NCBI GenBank assembly: GCA_025462725.1
Contig: JAOAPE010000012.1
Location: forward strand, 607,942 to 671,941
From: Terriglobales bacterium
Lineage (GTDB): Bacteria; Acidobacteriota; Terriglobia; Terriglobales; Acidobacteriaceae
Length of the DNA stretch: 64,000 bases
Direction of reading: 5' to 3'
Shown: positions 34,417 through 43,089 of the stretch, in pieces
Position numbering within the stretch: position 1 is the stretch's first letter
Layout of the letters: each line of letters opens with the position of its first letter
Notes under the pieces: model-generated
The model's input: the letters and a program-made list of their open reading frames with translations, nothing else
Told to the model about the DNA's origin: nothing
The model's database searches: none
Position numbers and translations under genes: made by a program

Positions 34417-35835
34417 ATGTCCGTAGCAACCGCCGCCACCACCGACATCACCACCTCTCCTCTCTACAACCATGACCTTGCGCCGGCCACCCCCGCGCAG
34501 CGCACATGGACAACCTACAACTTCGCCGCGCTGTGGGTCTCGATGTCCGTCAACATCCTCACCTACATGCTCGCCGCCAGCCTGATCCAGGGCGGCATGG
34601 ACTGGAAGCAAGCCGTCCTCACCGTCTTTCTGGGCAACACGATCGTTCTCGCGCCCATGCTGCTCAACTCCTATCCTGGCGCGCGATACGGAGTCCCATT
34701 TCCCGTGCTCGCCCGCGCATCCTTCGGAGTGCTCGGAGCGAACGTCGCGGCCGTCCTTCGCGCACTGGTCGCTTGCGGATGGTTTGGCATTCAAACCTGG
34801 ATCGGCGGCGAAGCGATCAACACCTTGCTCGCCACGCTATGGCCTTCGTGGAGCACCGTTCCGCAAAATGTTGGTATCTGTTTTATGGCCTTTTGGGTCA
34901 TCAACTTACTGGTAATACTTAAAGGGATAGAGTACATCCGCTTTCTCCAGGGAATCAGCGCGCCTATCCTGCTCGGCGTCGGCGTCTTGCTCCTCGGATG
35001 GGCTTACAAAAACGCTGGCGGATTCGGCCCCATGCTCGCCGCGCCCTCGAAATTCGCCAACACTTCTGACTTCCTGAAATTCCTGATTCCGGCGTTGAAC
35101 GGAACCGTCGGATTCTGGTCCACCGTCTCGCTCAACATCCCTGACTTCACGCGGTTCGCCAAAGACGAACGCGGACAAGCCATTGGACAAGCCATCGCCC
35201 TTCCCATCACCATGACGCTTTATTCGTTCATTGGCGTCGCGGTCACATCGGCCACGGTCGTCATCTACGGCAGCGCCATCTGGGATCCGGTGCAGTTACT
35301 CGCGCGCTTCCACTCGCCCGCAGCCGTCGTCATCTCACTGCTCGCCATCCTGTTGGCTACGCTCAACGTGAACATCGGCGCGAATGTCGTCTCCCCGGCC
35401 AATGATTTTTCCAATCTCTGGCCGCGCGGTATCACATTCAAGACCGGCGGAATCATCACTTGCTTCATGGGCATCGCCATGATGCCCTGGAAGATGCTCG
35501 CCGACCACCGCACCTTCATCTTCGGATGGCTCGGCGGATACGCCGCCGTCCTCGGCCCTGTTGCCGGCATCATGATCTGCGACTTTTACGTCGTCCGCCA
35601 CCGCCGCCTCGTGGTCAATGACCTCTACCTGCGCGACGGCGAATACGAATACTCCCGCGGATTCAACTGGCGCGCTCTCGGCGCACTCTGCTTCGGCACG
35701 GCAGTGGCGCTGATCGGATTAGTCGTCCCGCAACTGCGGTTCCTGTACGACTACTCCTGGTTCGTCGGATTCATCGTTGCGTTCTCAACGTACATGATGG
35801 TGATGAAAAGTAGCGTATCTTCTTCACGCTTTTAA
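34417..35835 (+). CDS. NCS1-family nucleobase:cation symporter
   Basis: 472 residues, with about 12 membrane helices. The family covers uracil, cytosine, allantoin and hydantoin importers. Characteristic stretches are QRTWTTYNFAALWVSMSVNILTYMLAASL at the N-terminus, GARYGVPFPVLARASFG, GWFGIQTWIGGEAI, the cation-site helix around FWSTVSLNIPDFTRFAKD and NVNIGANVVSPANDFSNLWP. In this cluster the cargo is most likely uracil, thymine, a dihydropyrimidine or a hydantoin. The ribosome site GAGG (34408-34411) lies at the edge of the upstream repeat. Confidence 0.9.
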   Translation: MSVATAATTDITTSPLYNHDLAPATPAQRTWTTYNFAALWVSMSVNILTYMLAASLIQGGMDWKQAVLTVFLGNTIVLAPMLLNSYPGARYGVPFPVLARASFGVLGANVAAVLRALVACGWFGIQTWIGGEAINTLLATLWPSWSTVPQNVGICFMAFWVINLLVILKGIEYIRFLQGISAPILLGVGVLLLGWAYKNAGGFGPMLAAPSKFANTSDFLKFLIPALNGTVGFWSTVSLNIPDFTRFAKDERGQAIGQAIALPITMTLYSFIGVAVTSATVVIYGSAIWDPVQLLARFHSPAAVVISLLAILLATLNVNIGANVVSPANDFSNLWPRGITFKTGGIITCFMGIAMMPWKMLADHRTFIFGWLGGYAAVLGPVAGIMICDFYVVRHRRLVVNDLYLRDGEYEYSRGFNWRALGALCFGTAVALIGLVVPQLRFLYDYSWFVGFIVAFSTYMMVMKSSVSSSRF

Positions 35836-36002
35836 CGGACATCACCGTTTCCTGCGCCGGGCATCAAACGCCAGTAAGTTTTGGGCCAGCGTCGACAAAC
35901 GGTGTGAACCGCTTCCGCCATCAGACACTCCGACCGTAGAACACTCGCATCTTCCCTCGCGTTGACCTGCAAACCGGAGATTTCCGCTAGCGAGGAGCTT
36001 GC

Positions 36003-36527
36003 ATGAAAAGACCGATAGAATTTGAGAGTGCGAGGAGAGTTACGCCGTCACCCCAAAGAACCCAGATCACTCTGAACGTGAATGGCTCGGAGAAGCGGCT
36101 GAACGTCGCTCCGTGGACTACTCTGCTCGATCTCCTCCGAGAGCATCTCGATCTCACAGGCACAAAAAAAGGCTGCGATCACGGACAATGTGGCGCCTGC
36201 ACAGTGCTCGTGGATGGCAAGCGAATCAACTCCTGCATGACGCTGGCCATAATGAAAGACGGCTCTAACGTGACGACCATCGAAGGTCTCGCGCACAACG
36301 GAACGCTTCATCCACTCCAGCAGGCATTCATTGACTGCGATGCATTCCAGTGTGGCTACTGCACACCAGGGCAGATCTGTTCTGCCTTGGGCTTGATTCG
36401 CGAAGGCCATGCAGAGACTCCGGATGAGATCCGCGAACTGATGAGCGGTAACATCTGCCGCTGTGGCGCTTATCCGAACATTCTCGCGGCGATCCAGCAG
36501 ACCATAAAGACGACGAAAGGAGTGTGA
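36003..36527 (+). CDS. paoA: [2Fe-2S] subunit of a PaoABC/YagTSR-type molybdenum aldehyde oxidase
   Basis: 174 residues. It has a plant-type [2Fe-2S] cluster (CDHGQCGACTVLVDG near residue 58, with Cys in SCMTL) and a C-terminal helical [2Fe-2S] domain (QCGYCTPGQICSA near 116 and NICRCGAYPNI near 150). It transfers electrons from the molybdenum subunit to FAD. E. coli PaoA is exported by the Tat path, but here no twin-arginine signal precedes the domain, so the complex is probably cytoplasmic. Good ribosome site (GAGGAGCTTGC). The FAD and molybdenum subunits follow directly. Confidence 0.9.
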   Translation: MKRPIEFESARRVTPSPQRTQITLNVNGSEKRLNVAPWTTLLDLLREHLDLTGTKKGCDHGQCGACTVLVDGKRINSCMTLAIMKDGSNVTTIEGLAHNGTLHPLQQAFIDCDAFQCGYCTPGQICSALGLIREGHAETPDEIRELMSGNICRCGAYPNILAAIQQTIKTTKGV

Positions 36528-36531
36528 CATC

Positions 36532-37527
36532 GTGAACAGCTTTTCCTACGTACGAGTGAGGGATGTCTCGTCTGCAGTGAATGAAGCCGCCATGGACACC
36601 GCAGCGAAGTTCATTGCGGGCGGCACAAATCTCATCGACCTGATGAAGGAAGATGTTGCTCGCCCAGATCGTCTCGTGGACATCAACCGCATTCCGTTGA
36701 ACCGCATCGAGCAAACCAGTGATGGCGGATTGCGCCTTGGCGCATTGGTGACCAACTCTGACACGGCGTACAACGAGCAGGTCGAGAAACGATATCCACT
36801 GCTTTCGCGGGCTATCCTCTCCGGCGCTTCAGCACAGCTTCGCAATATGGCTACAAATGGTGGAAATCTCATGCAGCGAACCCGTTGCTACTACTTCTAT
36901 GACACAGCTACTCCGTGCAACAAGCGCGAGCCAGGCACTGGCTGCTCTGCAATAGATGGGTTCAATCGCATGCACGCAGTCCTTGGCACAAGTGAGCAAT
37001 GCATCGCCGTTTTTCCCTCTGACATGTGCGTCGCTCTCGCGGCGCTTGAGGCCATCGTTCGCGTCACGGGCAAGAACGGTGACCGGAATATACCATTCGC
37101 GGACTTCCACCGCCTTCCCGGCGACACTCCGCAAATTGACACTAATCTCCAGCCGGACGAGATCATCACTTCCATCGATTTGCCACCCAAAGGTTTCGCG
37201 GATCACCACGCATATCTGAAAGTTCGCGATCGGCATTCGTACGCCTTTGCGCTCGTTTCCGTCGCCGCTGCCCTTGAGATGGATGGCAACAAGATTAAGG
37301 AAGCACGGCTCGCCCTTGGCGGAGTCGCGCACAAGCCGTGGCGCAACAGGGAAGCTGAAGCGTTGCTGAAGGGCAGGACTGTCACCCCGGATAATTTTCA
37401 GGCCGTTGCTGAAGTCATCATGCACGACGCGAAAGGCTTCGGTGACAATACCTTCAAGATCGACTTGGCGAAGCGCGCGATTGTACGCGCTCTGAAACAT
37501 GCTGCACAGATGGAGGCCAGGTCATGA
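36532..37527 (+). CDS. paoB: FAD subunit of PaoABC-type aldehyde oxidase
   Basis: 331 residues from a GTG start 4 bp after the small subunit, with GGAGTG upstream. FAD_binding_5 fold: KFIAGGTNLIDLMKEDVARP near residue 27 and SAQLRNMATNGGNLMQRTRC near 107. It then has the extra cysteine segment (TRCYYFYDTATPCNKREPGTGC) that in PaoB holds a [4Fe-4S] cluster not found in ordinary xanthine dehydrogenases. That assigns it to the YagS/PaoB group. The CO dehydrogenase C-terminal domain follows. Its stop overlaps the next start (ATGA). Confidence 0.9.
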   Translation: MNSFSYVRVRDVSSAVNEAAMDTAAKFIAGGTNLIDLMKEDVARPDRLVDINRIPLNRIEQTSDGGLRLGALVTNSDTAYNEQVEKRYPLLSRAILSGASAQLRNMATNGGNLMQRTRCYYFYDTATPCNKREPGTGCSAIDGFNRMHAVLGTSEQCIAVFPSDMCVALAALEAIVRVTGKNGDRNIPFADFHRLPGDTPQIDTNLQPDEIITSIDLPPKGFADHHAYLKVRDRHSYAFALVSVAAALEMDGNKIKEARLALGGVAHKPWRNREAEALLKGRTVTPDNFQAVAEVIMHDAKGFGDNTFKIDLAKRAIVRALKHAAQMEARS

Positions 37528-39794
37528 GCACCAAATACATCGGTCAACCGATCAGCCGCGTTGACGGACGCGCCAAGGTAACCGGCCAAGCGAAATACGC
37601 CGGCGAGTACAACGTTCCGAACCTTGCTTACGGCGTAATAGTTTCCAGCGCCATTGCTAAAGGGCGAATCACCAACATTGATTCCACAAAAGCCCTCAGC
37701 CTGAACGGCGTGTTGCAGGTGTTCACTCACAAAAACGCCCCGCGAACAGCAGAGCGCGACGAGAATTACTGGGATGAAGTAGCACCCCCCGGATCGCCAT
37801 TCCGTCCTCTCCAAAACGACAAAGTCATGTTCAGCGGTCAACCTGTCGCGCTGGTCGTCGCCGAAAGTTTTGAACTGGCCATGTATGCCGCGTCGCTCGT
37901 TCAAGTGGAATACAAAATTGAACAGCATGTGACCGATTTGGATCAGGTGCGGAACGAAGCCTACGTACCCAGACCCAGGGAAGGGATTGACCCACCGGCG
38001 AAACCGCGGGGCAATCCCGAGAGCGCTCTTGCCGGTGCGCCCGTAAAAATAGAAGTGGAATACTCAGCGCCGGTGGAACATCACAATCCGATGGAACCCT
38101 ATGCGACCACCGTCCTTTGGGAAGGTGACAGCAAGTTGATTGTCTATGACAAGACGCAAGGCTCGGTAAACAACCACGACTACGTCTGCAACGTGTCTGG
38201 CTTATCCAGCGACCAGGTGCGCCTTCTCTCGCCCTATGTCGGGGGCGCATTCGGTTCTGGTCTCCGACCGCAGTATCAGTTGGTTCTCGCGGTGATGGCA
38301 GCGCTCGGGCTGAAACGCTCAGTGCGCGTCACGCTGAGACGCCAACAGATGTTCACCTTGGGTCATCGCCCCCGGACGATCCAGAATGTCGCGCTCGGTG
38401 CTGCGACGGACGGCAAACTGCAAGCCTTGATTCATCAGGCCATCGCGGAGACATCGCAGTATGAGGATTACAGTGAACCCGTCGTGAATTGGTCAGGAGA
38501 ACTGTATCAGTGTGACAACGTAAAGCTCGGTCACAAAGTGGTGCACCTGGATTTTTGCACGCCGTGTGACATGCGTGCCCCGGGCGCGGTTTGGGGATTG
38601 TACGCGATTGAATCCGCAATGGACGAGTTGGCTTACAAACTCCGCATGGATCCTCTGGAATTGCGCTTGAAGAATTACACAGAGCGGGATCTCAACAACA
38701 ACAAACCCTTCTCAAGCAAGGAACTCCGCGAATGCTACCGCCAAGGGGCGGAACGATTCGGCTGGTCAAAGCGCAATCCTGAACCGCGTTCCATGCGCGA
38801 CGATGGGAGCCTCATCGGTTGGGGATTCGCCACCGGTGCATGGGATGCCATGCATTTCCCGGCGAGCGCGAAAGCTGTATTGTCCGCGGACGGCAAACTG
38901 ATGGTCGGCAGCGCGACCGCAGACATCGGCACTGGAACCTACACGATCATGACGCAGATTGCCGCTGAGACGCTCGGCCTGCCTATTGAGGACGTAACCT
39001 TCAAGCTTGGCGATTCCACTCTTCCCAAGGCGCCCGTCGAAGGCGGTTCGTTCACCGCGGCCAGCGTCGGCACGGCAGTGAAACAAGTCTGCGACAAGGT
39101 ACGCGGGAAGTTGTTCCGGGTTGCACAGACTCTGCCCAAGTCGCCATTCGCTAACGCTAAATTGGAAGACATCACGTTTGCTGATGGACACATGATGCTG
39201 ACCAGCGATCCAGGGCGGTCCGTTTCCATTCAGGAAGCGATGCGGCACGGAGGGTTGAGCAGCATCGAAGAAAGCGCAGACGCGGCTCCCGATGAAGCGA
39301 AGCGATCCCAATACACCCTGCATACGCATTCCGCCATATTCGCTGAAGTGAAAGTTGACGAAGACCTCGGCACCATTGACGTCGCGCGCGTTGTCAGCGC
39401 GATCGCCGGTGGGCGCATCCTCAATCCAAAGACGGCACGAAGTCAGATCATGGGGGGCATTGTGTGGGGCATCGGCATGGCGCTGGAAGAAGAGAGCGTG
39501 GTTGACCACAAGTTTGGACGCTTCATGAATCACAACCTTGCCGAGTACCACGTGCCCGTCAATGCAGACGTGCATGATATCGATGTGATCTTTGTCGAAG
39601 AGCACGATTCCATCGTCAATCCGCTCGGCGTAAAAGGGCTGGGCGAGATCGGGATCGTTGGTGTAGCCGCAGCGATCGGCAATGCCATTTTCCACGCCAC
39701 TGGTGTGCGGGTGCGCGACTTGCCAATTACGCTCGACAAAGTGCTGGCGGGAGTTGCAGTCCCGAAAAGAGAGATACTCGCGCCAGCGGCGTGA
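37524..39794 (+). CDS. paoC: Molybdopterin subunit of PaoABC-type aldehyde oxidase
   Basis: 756 residues. It has the two molybdopterin-binding domains of the xanthine dehydrogenase family, of the YagR/PaoC size. Visible features are an N-terminal GQPISRVDGRAKVTGQAKYAGEYN, SPYVGGAFGSG near residue 240, the Mo-site loop around CDMRAPGAVWGLYAIESAMDELA, EGGSFTAASVGTAV near 508 and the catalytic Glu in VKGLGEIGIVGVAAAIGNA near 705. The cofactor in this group is molybdopterin cytosine dinucleotide. The substrate is probably an aldehyde; malonate semialdehyde or an aromatic aldehyde is a guess from context. No dedicated MCD-insertion chaperone is adjacent. Confidence 0.9.
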   Translation: MSTKYIGQPISRVDGRAKVTGQAKYAGEYNVPNLAYGVIVSSAIAKGRITNIDSTKALSLNGVLQVFTHKNAPRTAERDENYWDEVAPPGSPFRPLQNDKVMFSGQPVALVVAESFELAMYAASLVQVEYKIEQHVTDLDQVRNEAYVPRPREGIDPPAKPRGNPESALAGAPVKIEVEYSAPVEHHNPMEPYATTVLWEGDSKLIVYDKTQGSVNNHDYVCNVSGLSSDQVRLLSPYVGGAFGSGLRPQYQLVLAVMAALGLKRSVRVTLRRQQMFTLGHRPRTIQNVALGAATDGKLQALIHQAIAETSQYEDYSEPVVNWSGELYQCDNVKLGHKVVHLDFCTPCDMRAPGAVWGLYAIESAMDELAYKLRMDPLELRLKNYTERDLNNNKPFSSKELRECYRQGAERFGWSKRNPEPRSMRDDGSLIGWGFATGAWDAMHFPASAKAVLSADGKLMVGSATADIGTGTYTIMTQIAAETLGLPIEDVTFKLGDSTLPKAPVEGGSFTAASVGTAVKQVCDKVRGKLFRVAQTLPKSPFANAKLEDITFADGHMMLTSDPGRSVSIQEAMRHGGLSSIEESADAAPDEAKRSQYTLHTHSAIFAEVKVDEDLGTIDVARVVSAIAGGRILNPKTARSQIMGGIVWGIGMALEEESVVDHKFGRFMNHNLAEYHVPVNADVHDIDVIFVEEHDSIVNPLGVKGLGEIGIVGVAAAIGNAIFHATGVRVRDLPITLDKVLAGVAVPKREILAPAA

Positions 39795-39798
39795 TGGG

Positions 39799-39813
39799 GG
39801 GTACCCCTCCCCC
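39799..39813. repeat. Left copy of a 15-bp inverted repeat flanking the AAA-ATPase gene
   Basis: GGGTACCCCTCCCCC at 39799-39813 is the exact reverse complement of 41736-41750. A TTTGC run follows it on the inner side, with a 3-nt offset in the other copy. Together the copies bracket 1.9 kb containing one gene. Confidence 0.75.
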
Positions 39814-40136
39814 TTTGCAAAATATCGAGAATCAGCGGGTTAGCGAAATCTGCTTTGCAAAATATTGATTGCAATGCACTTTCGCGCAAAATCCTCTGCC
39901 GTAAGAACTTAGCTCTGTTTACTACTTCATACCTCCACCCCTCCCCCAGGGGAATATGCCGATATAGCGGAATCAACAGTTTGCGGACGGGTATATGCCG
40001 CAAGCTGCTGAAAACAAGACGAAGTTGATATGAAATATGCGTCATTGCTGGTGATTCGTGCATTTTGGGTCGAAAACAAAGGAGCTAGCGGCAGGATATC
40101 TCCCTCGATATGGCCACTAGTGATTGTCAAAGAACA

Positions 40137-40151
40137 TTAACTAAAAGTTAA
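40137..40151. promoter_or_regulatory. Short dyad, possible operator or promoter region
   Basis: TTAACT-AAA-AGTTAA is a perfect 6-bp inverted repeat with a 3-nt spacer, in the AT-richest stretch upstream of the AAA-ATPase gene. AT-rich hexamers resembling -10 boxes (TAGAAT, TATATC) follow within 30 bp. A protein-binding site is possible, but nothing identifies the factor. Confidence 0.3.
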
Positions 40152-40326
40152 GTTAAACTAGAATACTATATCTTACACTTAGAGGCATGTCAAGGAAAAT
40201 TCAGGCATGGCTCAAGCGCCAGAGGCGCGGAAGGGAATAGCCCACCCCATGAGCGGTCATGTCCGGGCTGGATGCATAGAGGATTTTTTTGTTGATATTC
40301 GCACCACGCTTCTATAGCTTTTTGTT

Positions 40327-41565
40327 ATGCGTTCAGACAGGTTCAATCCGTTTCGGCCGGGCAGCATCGTTACACCTTGGATGTTTGTTGGAAGGGTTGA
40401 AGAAATCATCAGTATTAACCGTGCGCTGTACCAGACCAAGAATGGCAACCCTGCGCATTTCCTAATTCATGGTGAACGAGGGATTGGGAAATCCTCGCTC
40501 ATGGTCTACGTGGATGCAATTGGCAGTCAGTTTACCGATGGCGATGCCCTGGCCAGATACAACTTTCTTTCGCTCAATATCGAGCTCGAGCCTGATAACA
40601 CCTACGCTGACGTTATTTACAAGATTGGGAATGAACTCGCCCGGCAAGTAAGCGCGAAAAGGCCAGCAGCCTCGACGGCTAAAGCGGCTTGGGACTTCCT
40701 CAAGCAGTGGGAAGTCATGGGTGTAAAGTTTAACGGTTCTGAGCGGCAAGTAAAGCCGGGCGACTTGCTTGATGAATTGGCCTTCGCAGTAGAAAAAAGT
40801 CTTTCAGCACTCGGCTCTACCGTAGATGGCATTCTGATTTTGTTGGATGAGGCCGACAAACCGGGAGCGAAGGCCAACTTGGGCCAATTCGTAAAAATTT
40901 TTACTGAGAGGCTCGCCAAACGCGGTTGTCACAATGTGTGTATTGGACTCGCCGGTGTGTCAGGGGTGATAAGAGAATTGAAGAAAAGCCATGAATCCTC
41001 AACTCGAATCTTTGACATCTTTACTTTGCAGCCATTGCTGCCAGAAGAAAGAATCAGCGTCATTGACAGAGGATTAAGAGTGGCTGAAGAAAAGAACGGG
41101 ATCAAGACCGATATCAAGAAGGAAGCCGCAGAAAGAATAGCGGAGCTTTCGGAGGGCTATCCCAACTTCATCCAGCAGTTTGCGTATTGTGCATTCAATG
41201 AAGATCAGGATGATTGTATCGATCTGGACGATGTACTGAAGGGTGCCAATAATCCGCAAGGCGGAGCAATAGAGCAACTAGGTCTCAAATATTTTGAGGA
41301 ACTCTACTTTGATCAAATTGGCTCAGATGAGTACAGAAGAGTTCTTCGAGCGATGTCTGAAAGTCTAGACGGATTTGTCACAAAGGCTCACTTGAAAAAG
41401 GAAACGGCTCTAAAAGATACCACCCTGAATAATGCGCTGAGAGCATTATCGAAGCGACGCATTATTCTTCCAAAGCCGGGAACTAAGGGGGTTTACCGTT
41501 TACCAACAAAGTCGTTCGCAGTGTGGATTAAAGCAGTTACTGCGCAGGCCGGTGCTGCGCCCTAG
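40327..41565 (+). CDS. Orc1/Cdc6-like AAA+ ATPase with C-terminal winged-helix region
   Basis: 412 residues. An N-terminal P-loop ATPase module opens with NPFRPGSIVTPWMFVGRVEEI, an ATPase entry common in archaeal/bacterial STAND-like proteins. Walker A is HGERGIGKSSL near residue 50 and Walker B is ILILLDEADK near 170. Sensor-like and lid helices follow (LLPEERISVIDRGLRVAEE, LSEGYPNFIQQFAY). The C-terminus (residues about 330-405) looks like a winged helix (TKAHLKKETALKDTTLNNALRALSKRRIILPKPGTKGVYRLPT). Such proteins can be DNA-binding switches or parts of defence or mobile elements. It is AT-richer than its neighbours, stands alone among metabolic genes and is flanked by inverted repeats, suggesting acquisition. 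The function is unknown. Confidence 0.75.
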   Translation: MRSDRFNPFRPGSIVTPWMFVGRVEEIISINRALYQTKNGNPAHFLIHGERGIGKSSLMVYVDAIGSQFTDGDALARYNFLSLNIELEPDNTYADVIYKIGNELARQVSAKRPAASTAKAAWDFLKQWEVMGVKFNGSERQVKPGDLLDELAFAVEKSLSALGSTVDGILILLDEADKPGAKANLGQFVKIFTERLAKRGCHNVCIGLAGVSGVIRELKKSHESSTRIFDIFTLQPLLPEERISVIDRGLRVAEEKNGIKTDIKKEAAERIAELSEGYPNFIQQFAYCAFNEDQDDCIDLDDVLKGANNPQGGAIEQLGLKYFEELYFDQIGSDEYRRVLRAMSESLDGFVTKAHLKKETALKDTTLNNALRALSKRRIILPKPGTKGVYRLPTKSFAVWIKAVTAQAGAAP

Positions 41566-41603
41566 CTCCGCAAGGGCGGGTATGAAACGACTCCTAAAAC
41601 CCC

Positions 41604-41634
41604 GACACCCAACCCCCTTCAGGGGTTGGGTGTC
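41604..41634. terminator. Strong hairpin between convergent AAA-ATPase and preA genes
   Basis: GACACCCAACCCC and GGGGTTGGGTGTC form a perfect 13-bp stem with a CTTCA loop. On the minus strand it is followed by GGGGTTTTAGG, so only a short T-run is present. It lies 38 bp after the ATPase stop and 126 bp after the preA stop, and probably ends one or both transcripts. Confidence 0.75.
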
Positions 41635-41735
41635 AATTCCTTACTTCCGTAGGCGCGGGTTCCCCCGCGCGAAACAGCCATAAACGAACAATTCCGGTCC
41701 CTGTAACAAAGCTGCTGTCATTCGACGCAAAAGGA

Positions 41736-41750
41736 GGGGGAGGGGTACCC
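41736..41750. repeat. Right copy of the 15-bp inverted repeat
   Basis: GGGGGAGGGGTACCC is the exact reverse complement of 39799-39813. It lies just past the preA stop codon, preceded by GCAAAAGGA, which mirrors the TTTGC flank of the left copy. Confidence 0.75.
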
Positions 41751-41760
41751 TTCCTGAAGA

Positions 41761-43089
41761 TTACGCTTTTGCCGCCTTCGCTAGCAGGTCTTCCATGCTG
41801 CATTGAGGGCTCTTGCCGCGGGCTTCCTGAAGCTGTCGCCAGTTCATTGAGCCTCGGCCGGTGTCGATCTCCTGCATGGTGATGCACTGGGGCACAGGAC
41901 AGACTAGCGCGCAGAGATTGCAGCCCACGCACTCTTCCTCGATCACATGAGGAACGTGTTTTGCGGGAGCGCCGTGGCGGAGATCACCCACCGGACGCGG
42001 CGCGGCGGTGATGCACTGATGTGCGCCGTCTTCGCAGGCGATGTAACAGAGATTGCATCCGATGCATTTTTCGGAATCGATCTTGGCGACAACTTTGTAG
42101 TTGAGGTTGAGATTGCCCCAGTCCTCAACTTTGCCAACGGATTTGCCGACCAGTTCCATTGCGGACGACATGCCTTTCGACGCAAGATATGCGTCGAGTC
42201 CGGAGATCATGTCTTCGACGATGCGGAATCCGTAGTGCATTGCCGCCGTGCAGATCTGGACAGACGTAGAACCGAGCAGCATGAACTCGACAGCATCCTT
42301 CCAGTTTCCAATGCCGCCGATTCCGGATATCGGAATACGGACATTGGGATTGTTCGCCACGGACGCGACCATGTTGAGCGCGATGGGCTTCACTGCCGGA
42401 CCGCAGTAGCCGCCGTGGCTGGAGTATCCGCCAACGTTGGGGCGGGGAACCATGGTGTCAAGGTCAACGCCCACAAGGCTGTTGATGGTGTTGATGAGTG
42501 AGACGGCATCTGCTCCGCCTTGTTTGGCGGCAGCTGCCATGAAAGAGATGTCAGTCACGTTGGGCGTGAGCTTCACGATGACTGGAACGGTGGCCACCTC
42601 TTTCACCCAGGTGGTGATCATGGTGGCGTATTCGGGAACTTGTCCGACGGCGGCGCCCATGCCGCGCTCGGACATTCCGTGTGGGCATCCGAAGTTGAGT
42701 TCGAGAAGGTCAGCGCCGGAATCGTTGGCGCGGCGCACGATCTCATGCCAGGCCGCTTGCTTTGATTCCACCATGAGCGAAGCGACGACGACGTGTTTAG
42801 GATATTTCTTTTTTACTTCTGTGATCTCAAGGAAGTTGGTCTCAATAGGACGATCGCTGATGAGCTCGATGTTGTTGAGGCCGATCATGCGTTCGGATTT
42901 GTAGTCGATGGAACCGTATCGTGAAGAGACGTTGATGATGGGCTCGCCGATAGTCTTCCAGACAACGCCGCCCCATCCCGCGTCAAAGGCGCGCATGGCC
43001 TGGTAAGCGGTGTTGGCTGGCGGGCCAGAGCCCAGCCAGAAAGGATTCGGAGAACGGACTCCGCAAAAATCGACGCTGATATCAGGCAT
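41761..43089 (-). CDS. preA: NAD-dependent dihydropyrimidine dehydrogenase subunit PreA
   Basis: 442 residues from ATG 43089, with GAGGAGAA upstream. The N-terminal FMN barrel resembles dihydroorotate dehydrogenase (SVDFCGVRSPNPFWLGSGPP, LELNFGCPHGMSERGMGAAVG with the active-site region, VIVKLTPNVTDI, PISGIGGIGNWKDAVEFMLLG). A C-terminal ferredoxin domain carries two [4Fe-4S] sites (CIGCNLCYIAC near 340 and CVGCNLCALVCP near 390). With PreT it reduces uracil and thymine to 5,6-dihydropyrimidines, the first step of reductive pyrimidine catabolism; the E. coli homologue is PreTA. It overlaps the end of preT by 8 bp. Confidence 0.94.
   Translation of the reverse strand: MPDISVDFCGVRSPNPFWLGSGPPANTAYQAMRAFDAGWGGVVWKTIGEPIINVSSRYGSIDYKSERMIGLNNIELISDRPIETNFLEITEVKKKYPKHVVVASLMVESKQAAWHEIVRRANDSGADLLELNFGCPHGMSERGMGAAVGQVPEYATMITTWVKEVATVPVIVKLTPNVTDISFMAAAAKQGGADAVSLINTINSLVGVDLDTMVPRPNVGGYSSHGGYCGPAVKPIALNMVASVANNPNVRIPISGIGGIGNWKDAVEFMLLGSTSVQICTAAMHYGFRIVEDMISGLDAYLASKGMSSAMELVGKSVGKVEDWGNLNLNYKVVAKIDSEKCIGCNLCYIACEDGAHQCITAAPRPVGDLRHGAPAKHVPHVIEEECVGCNLCALVCPVPQCITMQEIDTGRGSMNWRQLQEARGKSPQCSMEDLLAKAAKA

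Larger units (their letters stand above)
39795..40326. other. 532-bp intergenic region with repeats, AT-rich upstream of the AAA gene
   Basis: No convincing gene lies here. From left to right it holds one copy of a 15-bp inverted repeat (39799-39813), a tandem pair of CTTTGCAAAATAT units with 40-bp spacing (39813-39865), a dyad TTAACT-AAA-AGTTAA (40137-40151) in an AT-rich stretch that may include the promoter of the AAA gene, and a GCGCCAGAGGCGCGGAAG segment from 40214 that looks like a worn dispersed repeat. A 36-codon frame at 40207-40317 overlaps the last part and is probably not a gene. Confidence 0.6.

Noticed and set aside
40207-40317. A 36-codon frame upstream of the AAA-ATPase gene
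   Set aside because: It coincides with a GCGCCAGAGGCGC dispersed-repeat-like sequence, has no ribosome site and has no recognisable domain.
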